Assembly: GCA_045807945.1 (NCBI GenBank)
Contig: JBJMGI010000102.1
Span: forward strand, 1-62,205
Length of the DNA: 62,205 bases
Origin: CAVQGF01 sp045807945
Lineage (GTDB): Bacteria > Acidobacteriota > Terriglobia > Terriglobales > Acidobacteriaceae
Direction of reading: 5' to 3'
Below the pieces are notes generated by a model. That model saw only the letters and a list, made by a program, of their open reading frames with translations, ran no database searches and was not told where the DNA came from. Below, in pieces: positions 1 through 7,187 of this stretch; position 1 is the stretch's first letter, and every line of letters starts with the position of its first letter. A program made the position numbers and the translations under genes.

Positions 1-1140
1 GACTTTGCCGTGCTCGAGCACGCGCATGCGCGAGTCTTTGATAACGCGGCCGATCACCACCGCGTCGAGCCCCCACTTGGCAAATATCTTCAGCACTTCC
101 TGCTCGCGGCCCTTTTCCGCCACCAGCAGCATGCGCTCCTGCGACTCGGAAAGCATGATCTCGTAGGAGTTCATGCCGGTTTCGCGCTGCGGCACGTTGT
201 CGAGCTCGATCTCGAGGCCTACGCAGCCGCGCGCGCCCATCTCGCAGGTAGAGCAAGTCAGTCCCGCCGCGCCCATGTCTTGAATGCCGACCACCGCACC
301 CGAGTGCATCGCTTCCAGACACGCTTCCAGCAGAAGTTTTTCCAGGAATGGATCGCCGACCTGCACATTCGGACGCTTCGCTTCCGAGCCTTCGCTGAAT
401 TCTTCACTGGCCATGGTGGCGCCATGGATGCCATCGCGCCCGGTCTTGGCGCCCACGTAGATCACCGGATTACCTTCCCCGGCAGCGCGGGCGTAGAAGA
501 TCTCGTCTTTGCGCGCGAGTCCCAGCGCAAAAGCGTTCACCAGCGGGTTGTTGGAATAGCAGTCTTCGAATTTGGTCTCTCCGCCGAGGTTGGGAACACC
601 AAAGCAGTTTCCGTAGGAGGCAATCCCGCTGACCACGCCTTCCAGGATGGAATGATTCTTATGGATCGCCGCGTCGTCGGTTTTCCTGCTTCCCGCGTCC
701 TGCCCCCTGCCTCCTGACGTAATCGGCCCGAAGCGCAGCGAATCCATCACTGCCAGCGGACGCGCCCCCATGGTGAAGATGTCGCGCAGGATCCCGCCCA
801 CGCCGGTCGCGGCTCCCTGGAAAGGCTCGATGTAAGAAGGATGATTGTGCGACTCGATCTTGAACGCGCAGACCCAGCCATCGCCGATATCGATTATGCC
901 GGCATTCTCGCCCGGGCCCTGCACCACCAGCTTCGAGCGCGTCGGCAGCCGCTTCAGGTGTACGCGCGAAGATTTATACGAGCAGTGCTCGCTCCACATC
1001 ACGCTGTAGATCCCAAGCTCGGTCAGGGTGGGCGTACGCCCCAGCGCCTTCAGGATCTTCTGATATTCCGCAGGCGTGATGCCATGCTCTTCTATGACTT
1101 CGGGAGTGATGGCGGGAGAGTTATCGAGCGCAGTAGACAT
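1..1140 (-). CDS. purL: Phosphoribosylformylglycinamidine synthase subunit PurL (5' part, cut by window edge)
   Basis: PurL converts FGAR to FGAM with ATP and glutamine-derived ammonia in purine biosynthesis. I translated 380 open codons from the ATG at 1140 down to base 1; the C-terminal half lies outside the window. Hallmarks seen are MWSEHCSYKSSR near residue 45, KIESHNHPSYIEPFQGAATG near residue 94, SYGNCFGVPNLGGE and the IQDMGAAGLTCS segment. An oddity is an in-frame insert, GGRGQDAGSRKTDD, just after LRFGPITS. It is encoded by a GC-rich repeat that recurs at the end of ligD. The gene diverges from the small frameshifted gene at 1190. Identification is firm. Confidence 0.96.
   Translation of the reverse strand, partial: MSTALDNSPAITPEVIEEHGITPAEYQKILKALGRTPTLTELGIYSVMWSEHCSYKSSRVHLKRLPTRSKLVVQGPGENAGIIDIGDGWVCAFKIESHNHPSYIEPFQGAATGVGGILRDIFTMGARPLAVMDSLRFGPITSGGRGQDAGSRKTDDAAIHKNHSILEGVVSGIASYGNCFGVPNLGGETKFEDCYSNNPLVNAFALGLARKDEIFYARAAGEGNPVIYVGAKTGRDGIHGATMASEEFSEGSEAKRPNVQVGDPFLEKLLLEACLEAMHSGAVVGIQDMGAAGLTCSTCEMGARGCVGLEIELDNVPQRETGMNSYEIMLSESQERMLLVAEKGREQEVLKIFAKWGLDAVVIGRVIKDSRMRVLEHGKV
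684..716. repeat. Dispersed GC-rich repeat inside purL (copy A)
   Basis: Bases 684-703 match 59915-59934 at 19 of 20 positions. The tract continues with further CCTGC units to about 716. In purL it is read in frame and adds the peptide QDAGSR. The other copy forms the last codons of ligD and is read in the same frame there, also giving QDAGSR. Only these two copies were noticed in the window. Confidence 0.6.
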
Positions 1141-1189
1141 AGTGGGAAATTCTATTTTCTCATGCCAGAGCTGGATTTAGAATCGGCCT

Positions 1190-1482
1190 ATGTATGAATA
1201 GAAAAATTCGAAAGCCCTCACAGTGGCCTGGGTGAGGAGATCAGCGAAATAGTCGGAAAGCGCATTATTGGTCTAGTAGCCAAGAAGCAGAATGAGACTC
1301 CCCGGACACAACTGTTCCTGATTTTTGACGACGGCACGAATATCGAGCTGTTCAGTACCCAAACGGGTGAGATCCAGTGGTGCAGAGCTTGTGACAAAGG
1401 CGGGCTGAAAGAGGTGGAGAGCTACGTTGGAAAGGGCTATCCCCCGGTCGCAATATTGAAGTGTGCGCGGCTCGACGGGTGA
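1190..1482 (+). pseudogene. Small gene of unknown function with a -1 frameshift after three codons
   Basis: Reading from 1201 gives 93 open codons with protein-like composition (KRIIGLVAKKQNETPRTQLF, then FLIFDDGTNIELF, then WCRACDKGG) ending at TGA 1480-1482. The frame has no usable start codon because TGA lies at 1195-1197. An ATG at 1190 gives Met-Tyr-Glu and then a stop. Adding one A near 1197-1198 would join ATG-TAT-GAA-ATA-GAA to the long frame and restore a protein of about 97 residues. The ligand or family is not recognised. A WCRAC pair of cysteines is visible. It is either a recent frameshift or a missing base in the sequence. Confidence 0.55.
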
Positions 1483-1598
1483 ACCTTCCGCCCTCCAGCA
1501 ACATCTCACTTGGTAATTAACGCACTAACGTCCTGATTCAAGATGTCAGGCCTGCTCAGGCAGCCGAAAAACCGCGGCTCCTGGGCTTCTTTTTTGCC

Positions 1599-2102
1599 TC
1601 AAACCGGCCTCGCGAACCGAAGAAAGACTCGTAGGCTCCCCAGCAGCATCAAGGCAATAAAGGTGACCAGCAAAGGTATAAACGCCGAGTTGTCTAGGCG
1701 GTGATCTGGCGCCAGGTTGGCGCGAATCGCGAGATTCATCACCACGACCAGGAACCCGCTGGTGAGCACGCCAATCCATTCCGTTCCTCGTTGCAGGAAT
1801 TCGAGCGATTCTTGTTTCCGCTCCGGGGCAAGCCAGTAAGCTTTGTTCGGTAAGTTGATCATGGCCACTGGAAGCCGGCCCAGTAGACGGGGTGTCAGCA
1901 TGAGCAGCGCGCTGACTCCGAGCAACACAACCCACGAAAACCCGAAGAAGAATTCGCGCGGCGCCCATCCGTTCGGGTTTCCTTGCGCGCCGAAGTGTTG
2001 CGCGACCACGGCTGGTAGTCGCGGATAGTAATAGATAGTCTGCGCCGCGTGCAGCAGCACCACAACCATCCATGCGTACAGAGGCTTCCATCCGGCTCGC
2101 AT
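1599..2102 (-). CDS. DUF1648-type membrane protein
   Basis: This 167-residue protein has about four hydrophobic segments (near residues 8-25, 52-70, 110-130 and 142-160), so it should sit in the inner membrane. The stretch YPRLPAVVAQHFGAQGNPNG followed by W is the signature of the DUF1648 domain, which is also found at the N-terminus of SdpI-type immunity and signalling proteins. Here the domain stands alone with no SdpI C-terminal part. The ATG at 2102 is the start. No partner gene is adjacent on the same strand, so its role is unknown. Confidence 0.8.
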   Translation of the reverse strand: MRAGWKPLYAWMVVVLLHAAQTIYYYPRLPAVVAQHFGAQGNPNGWAPREFFFGFSWVVLLGVSALLMLTPRLLGRLPVAMINLPNKAYWLAPERKQESLEFLQRGTEWIGVLTSGFLVVVMNLAIRANLAPDHRLDNSAFIPLLVTFIALMLLGSLRVFLRFARPV

Positions 2103-2238
2103 CGTGCGGCGATTGTCTCAGGTTTCCTCGCTGCTTGGAACCTCAATTGGAAACAGGTCGCAGATTTTCACGGTTGCTCTACCGCAAACTGTTTTAGGAT
2201 TGCTGGTAACAGCACTCAACTGAAGCAGGAGTGTCTCC

Positions 2239-2673
2239 ATGAGTAGGGGCGCGCTCGAATATCTGAGCGCCAGCGACTGGAACCTGGTCGCGTCCAAATC
2301 GAAAAAGCTCGCCTTTGATGAGGGGCAGGTACTTGTCCGCGAAGCCTCGATCCCGAAGACGATTTTTCTGTTGCGCTCGGGCAAGGTGAGGGTTGAAAAA
2401 GCACACCGAGGAAGCAATTCCGTCCTGACCACGCTCGGTCCAGGTGCGATCTTCGGTGAGATGGCCTTCATCGAAGACGCGCTTGCCAGCGCGTCCGTTG
2501 TCGCCGAGGGCAAGGTTGAGGTCGACGCCCTCGAGGCCGCCGACCTCAAGCAGATGTTCGAAGCATTTCCGCACTTCGGCGCCCGCTTCTACCGCTCCGT
2601 CGCGGTCACGCTTTCGCAGCGCCTGCGCGAGACCTCGAGCCTGCTCGCCAAAGCGAAGGGTTCCTCGAAGTAG
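2239..2673 (+). CDS. Stand-alone cyclic-nucleotide-binding-like domain protein
   Basis: The 144 residues form a single CRP-type beta-roll with no DNA-binding helix-turn-helix. The conserved core is FGEMAFIEDALASASV (around residues 72-87), equivalent to the phosphate-binding cassette of CRP. The arginine that normally contacts the cyclic phosphate (R-x-A-S/T-V) is replaced by alanine here, so binding of cAMP or cGMP is doubtful. AGGAG lies about 10 bases before the ATG. The downstream gene is convergent and its stop codon abuts this one. It could be a structural or protein-interaction domain rather than a ligand sensor. Confidence 0.85.
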   Translation: MSRGALEYLSASDWNLVASKSKKLAFDEGQVLVREASIPKTIFLLRSGKVRVEKAHRGSNSVLTTLGPGAIFGEMAFIEDALASASVVAEGKVEVDALEAADLKQMFEAFPHFGARFYRSVAVTLSQRLRETSSLLAKAKGSSK

Positions 2674-3684
2674 TCACTTCTCTTTCGAAAGTACTCCGCC
2701 CGGCGACTTGAGGATCTTCTCCACCGTAGGTGCGATCTGCGAGGCCACACTTTGTTCCTGATTGGCCCCCTCGATCCGCTGCCGGATAATCCCGTCACCA
2801 TCGATCACCAGATACGTCGGGAAGGCGTGTACGCCAAATGCTTCTTCGATCGCACCGTCGGCGTCGCGATAATGGGGCCAATCCATGTGCTTTTGCGAGA
2901 TGAAGGCTCGCCATTTGTCATCGTCATCATCGGCGCTCACGCTTATGAGCGACAGCTTCTCCCGCGGATATTTCTTCAGCAACTCCTTCAACTCCGGCAC
3001 CGATTCCACGCATGGTGGGCACCATGTGGCCCAGAAATCAATGACAACGACTTTACCGGACATTGCGTCCAGCGAATACTTTTCTCCTTGTAGAGTGGTG
3101 ACTGCAAGGGCCGGAGCGAAGGATTCACGCGCACGACGAGGCTTCTCAATGAACCGGCGCGCGGTCTGCGCCGCTATCCCGTCGGGAACCTGCTCGAGAA
3201 ATTGTTTCAGCAGCGCGATCCCAGCCTCGTCGTCCTTCATTTTCAGCTTCACCATTCCCAGGTTCAGCAGAAAAGTGGGATCAGCTCCATTGAGTTGACG
3301 AGCAGCCTGGAATTCCGCCTGCGCCTTTTGCAGCTTCTCCATCTTGCCGTCGGCAAGCCCCATCAGAATCACACCTTTTAGGTTGTGCACGATCGCGAGC
3401 GAGGCTGGATCTGTCAGATTCGGGATGGCCTTGTCGGCATCGCGAAGCGCATCCTCGTAACTACCTGATTTCATCTCGATTTTTGCCATTTCGAATCTGC
3501 ATGGGCCGCATTTGCCGGAGAAAAGCTTGTCCGCCTTTTCAAACGATTTGAGGGCATCGTGATACTTCTCTGCCGCCAGCAGCTCGTTGGCGTGAGCATA
3601 TTCGGCCTTGAAGCGCTCGTCATCGGCGGCGACAACGCGCCCGACCAGCAAAATCACTGTGAATAGCAATGTCGAGACTCGCAT
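2674..3684 (-). CDS. Exported TPR-thioredoxin (TlpA/ResA-like) protein
   Basis: I chose the ATG at 3684 because GGAGGG lies four bases before it and a signal peptide follows directly (MRVSTLLFTVILLVGRVVA). An in-frame start eight codons upstream is less likely. Residues about 25-170 form TPR-like helices; the C-terminal 140 residues are a thioredoxin fold with FWATWCPPC as the redox active site. The protein should act in the periplasm as a thiol-disulfide reductant or oxidant, as TlpA and ResA do. A second cysteine pair, CGPC, lies inside the TPR region. The substrate is unknown and no cytochrome maturation genes are adjacent. Confidence 0.9.
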   Translation of the reverse strand: MRVSTLLFTVILLVGRVVAADDERFKAEYAHANELLAAEKYHDALKSFEKADKLFSGKCGPCRFEMAKIEMKSGSYEDALRDADKAIPNLTDPASLAIVHNLKGVILMGLADGKMEKLQKAQAEFQAARQLNGADPTFLLNLGMVKLKMKDDEAGIALLKQFLEQVPDGIAAQTARRFIEKPRRARESFAPALAVTTLQGEKYSLDAMSGKVVVIDFWATWCPPCVESVPELKELLKKYPREKLSLISVSADDDDDKWRAFISQKHMDWPHYRDADGAIEEAFGVHAFPTYLVIDGDGIIRQRIEGANQEQSVASQIAPTVEKILKSPGGVLSKEK

Positions 3685-3742
3685 CAGGCCCTCCCCGGCG
3701 GCAAACACGATACCGTAGTTTCCTTCGCGTTACACTGCTTTT

Positions 3743-5647
3743 GTGAAGTCCGTTATCGTCGGCACTGCCGGGCACATTGACCATGGGAAGACGGCGCTGG
3801 TTAAGGCGCTTACCGGCATTGATGCCGACCGCCTCGAGGAAGAAAAGCGCCGCGGCATCACCATCGATCTCGGCTTCGCTCACCTCGAACTTACCGGCGC
3901 CAAAGACGAACAACTCCGCCTCGGCTTCGTAGACGTCCCCGGGCACGAGCGCTTCGTCCGCAACATGCTCGCGGGGGTCGGAGGCATCGACATCGTTCTC
4001 TTCGTCATCGCCGCCGACGAAGGTGTGATGCCGCAGACGCGCGAACATTTCGATATTTGCGGCCTCCTCGGCATCGAGCGTGGCATTGCCGTGATCACCA
4101 AGTCCGATCTGGTGGATGCGCCGGCGCTCGAAGCTTTAAAGAATCAACTTGCGCAGTTCTTTAGCGGCTCCTTCCTCGATCTGGCGCACGCGCCAATGAT
4201 CCCCGTCAGCACGAAGAGCGGCGCTGCGATCGAGGAGTTGAAGACCGCGCTCGCGAATGCCGCCGCAGCCGCCCCCGTCCGCAACGCTGATGCATTCTTC
4301 CGTCTGCCTATCGACCGCGTCTTCGCCATGAAAGGATTCGGCACCGTCGTCACCGGCACATTGATCGCCGGGCGCGTTCGCAAGGAAGAAGAAGTCGAGG
4401 TCTTCCCCAGCGGCAAGCGTCTCCGCGTCCGCGGCGTGCAGGTGCACGATCAGCAGATGGACGAAGCGCGCGCGGGCCAGCGCACCGCGCTGAATCTCGC
4501 GTCGGTTAATAAAGATGAACTCGCCCGCGGCATGATGCTGGCGGCGCCAACCGTTTTTCGCAACACCGACCGGGTAGACGTTGCCCTTTCGCTGCTGAAG
4601 AGCGCCAAGCCGTTGAAAAACCGTGCTCGCGTGCACTTCCATTGCTACACCGCGGAGATGATCGCGGAAGTGCATCTGCATAACGGGAAGCAACTCGCTG
4701 CCGGCGAGAGCGGATTCGCACAGCTTCGGCTATCGCAATCTGCCCTTCTGCTTCCTGGAGACCGCTTTATCGTCCGCCAGTTCTCTCCCGTCGTGACCAT
4801 CGGCGGGGGCACGGTCTTGGACAACGCTCCCGAGCGCCGCCGAACTGAAGATCACGAATCATTTCTTTCCACCATCCGATCGAGCGAACCGCAAGCGGTG
4901 CTGCGCGCGCGTATTCTCCGCCGCTACGATTTCGGCATCAGCCTAGAGGCGCTCGTAGCTGAGACAGGGCTGCGCCCGGAAATGGTAGCGAAACTTTTGG
5001 AGGGTGATGTCGCGAACGGGACCATCTTCCGCCTCGGCAGCTTCTACGTGCACGCACCTAGCCTCGTCAGCTTTGGTTTTTTAATGCTTGAGACGGTCAC
5101 GACTTTCTACCGCGAAAACCCTCTCGTGGCCGGCATCAGCAAGGAACGGCTGCGGGAGCAGCTTGGCCTCACGCACCCTAAGGAAGTTTTCGCCGCAGCG
5201 CTGGACCGCCTTGTCCACGAGAAGAAGCTGCAGCTCTCGGGTGAATTAGTTTCGCTTGCCGGGCGCGCCGTCACGATGAAGGACGATGAAGCTCAGACCA
5301 AAATGATCATTGAATCGGCGTTCGCGAAGGCCGGACTGAAAGTTCCAGCGCTGAAGGATGTTCTCGCTGGGGTGAAGGTAGATAAAGGTCGCGCCCAGAA
5401 GATCGTCACTCTACTCTTGCGCGAGGGGACACTGGTGAAGCTGTCCGACGATCTTGTTTTTCACCGCGACGCCCTCAGCGGACTTAAACAGTCCCTCTGC
5501 GACCAGAAGCGCAACTCTGACAGGCTTGATGTCGCGAGGTTCAAAGACCTGACCGGCGTGAGCCGCAAATACGCCATCCCGCTTCTTGAATGGCTCGATC
5601 GCGAACGCGTGACGCGGCGTGTCGGCGACGCGCGCGTGATCCTATAG
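3743..5647 (+). CDS. selB: Selenocysteine-specific elongation factor SelB
   Basis: SelB delivers selenocysteyl-tRNA(Sec) to the ribosome at UGA codons that carry a SECIS hairpin. The 634-residue protein has the GTPase motifs GTAGHIDHGKT (7-17), DVPGHE (64-69) and TKSD (119-122). EF-Tu-like beta-barrels follow, and then a long C-terminal half typical of the winged-helix SECIS-binding repeats. It starts at GTG 3743, close behind the divergent thioredoxin gene. Its stop overlaps that of the convergent radical SAM gene. selA lies 12 kb away in the same window. No selC tRNA or selD was found. Confidence 0.97.
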   Translation: MKSVIVGTAGHIDHGKTALVKALTGIDADRLEEEKRRGITIDLGFAHLELTGAKDEQLRLGFVDVPGHERFVRNMLAGVGGIDIVLFVIAADEGVMPQTREHFDICGLLGIERGIAVITKSDLVDAPALEALKNQLAQFFSGSFLDLAHAPMIPVSTKSGAAIEELKTALANAAAAAPVRNADAFFRLPIDRVFAMKGFGTVVTGTLIAGRVRKEEEVEVFPSGKRLRVRGVQVHDQQMDEARAGQRTALNLASVNKDELARGMMLAAPTVFRNTDRVDVALSLLKSAKPLKNRARVHFHCYTAEMIAEVHLHNGKQLAAGESGFAQLRLSQSALLLPGDRFIVRQFSPVVTIGGGTVLDNAPERRRTEDHESFLSTIRSSEPQAVLRARILRRYDFGISLEALVAETGLRPEMVAKLLEGDVANGTIFRLGSFYVHAPSLVSFGFLMLETVTTFYRENPLVAGISKERLREQLGLTHPKEVFAAALDRLVHEKKLQLSGELVSLAGRAVTMKDDEAQTKMIIESAFAKAGLKVPALKDVLAGVKVDKGRAQKIVTLLLREGTLVKLSDDLVFHRDALSGLKQSLCDQKRNSDRLDVARFKDLTGVSRKYAIPLLEWLDRERVTRRVGDARVIL

Positions 5648-7132
5648 ATACACTCGTTCCGCCGCGCGGATCGCCTTGTATCTGCGGAACGCCTCGCGCT
5701 CGTCTTCCAGCTTCAACCAGGTCTTGAGCGTCGCGCCGCGCATGGTGTGGCGCAACATTCCCAACCAGTTGCGCAATACGAAACGGGGATCACGGCGGAT
5801 CACCGAAGGCATGTGCCGCACCTTCATCCAGCGCTCCGCACGCCAGCGCATGTACTCGATCTCTTCTGACGGCAGCGCTTTTGTGCGCACCACAGCAGTC
5901 GTGCCGTCGTACTCGGCAAAATTTTCGATCGTGATGAGTCCTTGTTCACGAAAGTCTTTCGTCATCGGCGTGCGCGGATACGGCGTCGGGTGCTGTATGT
6001 ACGGCCAGTCCACGTAGCGGCGCGCGAATTCGAGGTTCGCCTCGATAGACTCGCGGGTATCGTCGGGGCTGCCAACGATCAGCCCGCCCACGACCTGCAT
6101 CCTGTTCTGGTGTATGTAATCGATCGCCTGCAGCGTGGCATTGCCGATGTTCTTTCCTTTGTCGCGCGCGGTGTTCTTTGCGCTCGCCCGCAAAAATTTC
6201 AGGTCGCCTTCCAGGATGTTCTCGATGCCCAGGAAGACGTAGCGGAATCCCGCCTCTCGCATCAGCGGAGCGAGCGACGCCCCGTGGTTCGCGATAGCGG
6301 AGGTCATCGCCTGTACCAGATACTCGATGTCGTTCAGTTTGGCTTCGACGATTGCGCGGCACAACGCCTCAAAGCGATGGACGTTTAGCGTGATGTTGTC
6401 GTCAACGATGAAGATCGCTCGCGCGCCGTGTTCGCGAGCATCGCGAATGTCCGCCAGCACGCGGTCGAAGGAGTAAGTGTGAAAGTTCCGGCCGCGCATC
6501 TCGATGATCGAACAGAAGCTGCAGTCAAAGGTGCAGCCGCGCGAGGTCTCGATCACGTCGATCTGCTTCCCCAGGAACGTGTACCCATGCAGCGCGCGCA
6601 CATCGCGGCGCGGCAGTTTGACCTCGCCGTCTTCAAGTGAATGAACGCCGCGGTCAGGGTTATGTTGCCATGCGCCGTCAGCCTTGAACGAAAGCCCCGC
6701 GATCTTTGCGAACGAACTCTTCTCTTCCAGCGCTCGCACCAGATCACGAAACGTCACGTCGCCTTCGCCGCGCACGATGAAGTCGATCCCCGGATGCGGC
6801 ATGTAGCTTTCCGCCGCGAGGCTGGGGTCGTATCCGCCCACCGCTATCAGCACGTCAGGGATCTGCGAACGGATCAGCTCGGCGATCTTGAACGCGGTCG
6901 CACGCTGAAATGTCATCACCGACAAGCCGACTAGCTGCGGCTTCAGCTTTGCGACCAGTTCGAGCACGGTCTCGCGCACGCGGTCCTGCACCAGGATCAG
7001 ATCGGCGACGGCGACATTATGTTCTGGATCGAGATTGCCGGCGAGAGAGGTAAGCGCTCCGTTCGGCATGCGCACCGCGATCGGCGGCATGTGCTCGAAG
7101 GAATCCGGCATCGAGAGCAGGAGGATATTCAC
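5642..7132 (-). CDS. B12-binding domain radical SAM protein
   Basis: The start is taken as GTG 7132, giving MNILLLSMPDSFEHMPPIAV; the frame stays open further upstream but would run into the M13 gene. Residues 1-135 resemble a cobalamin-binding Rossmann domain. C200-T-F-D-C204-S-F-C207 is the CxxxCxxC motif that ligates the 4Fe-4S cluster and SAM. The C-terminal third lacks a recognised domain. Relatives of this architecture methylate or rearrange lipids, tetrapyrroles or antibiotics, and the substrate here cannot be read from sequence. A 10-bp hairpin separates it from the M13 genes. Its cofactor fits the cobalamin uptake locus at 24 kb. Confidence 0.9.
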   Translation of the reverse strand: MNILLLSMPDSFEHMPPIAVRMPNGALTSLAGNLDPEHNVAVADLILVQDRVRETVLELVAKLKPQLVGLSVMTFQRATAFKIAELIRSQIPDVLIAVGGYDPSLAAESYMPHPGIDFIVRGEGDVTFRDLVRALEEKSSFAKIAGLSFKADGAWQHNPDRGVHSLEDGEVKLPRRDVRALHGYTFLGKQIDVIETSRGCTFDCSFCSIIEMRGRNFHTYSFDRVLADIRDAREHGARAIFIVDDNITLNVHRFEALCRAIVEAKLNDIEYLVQAMTSAIANHGASLAPLMREAGFRYVFLGIENILEGDLKFLRASAKNTARDKGKNIGNATLQAIDYIHQNRMQVVGGLIVGSPDDTRESIEANLEFARRYVDWPYIQHPTPYPRTPMTKDFREQGLITIENFAEYDGTTAVVRTKALPSEEIEYMRWRAERWMKVRHMPSVIRRDPRFVLRNWLGMLRHTMRGATLKTWLKLEDEREAFRRYKAIRAAERVYL

Positions 7133-7144
7133 AGCGGGGCCCTT

Positions 7145-7171
7145 GCAGGTGCCGCGTGAAACGGCACCTGC
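7145..7171 (-). terminator. Strong hairpin downstream of the M13 peptidase pair
   Basis: GCAGGTGCCG (7145-7154) pairs perfectly with CGGCACCTGC (7162-7171) across a seven-base loop. It lies 17 bases past the stop of the M13 gene at 7188 and before the start of the radical SAM gene. There is no T-tract, so it may be a Rho-assisted terminator, an mRNA 3' end stabiliser or a processing site. Confidence 0.5.
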
Positions 7172-7187
7172 ACAGTTTAAGCCTTTA

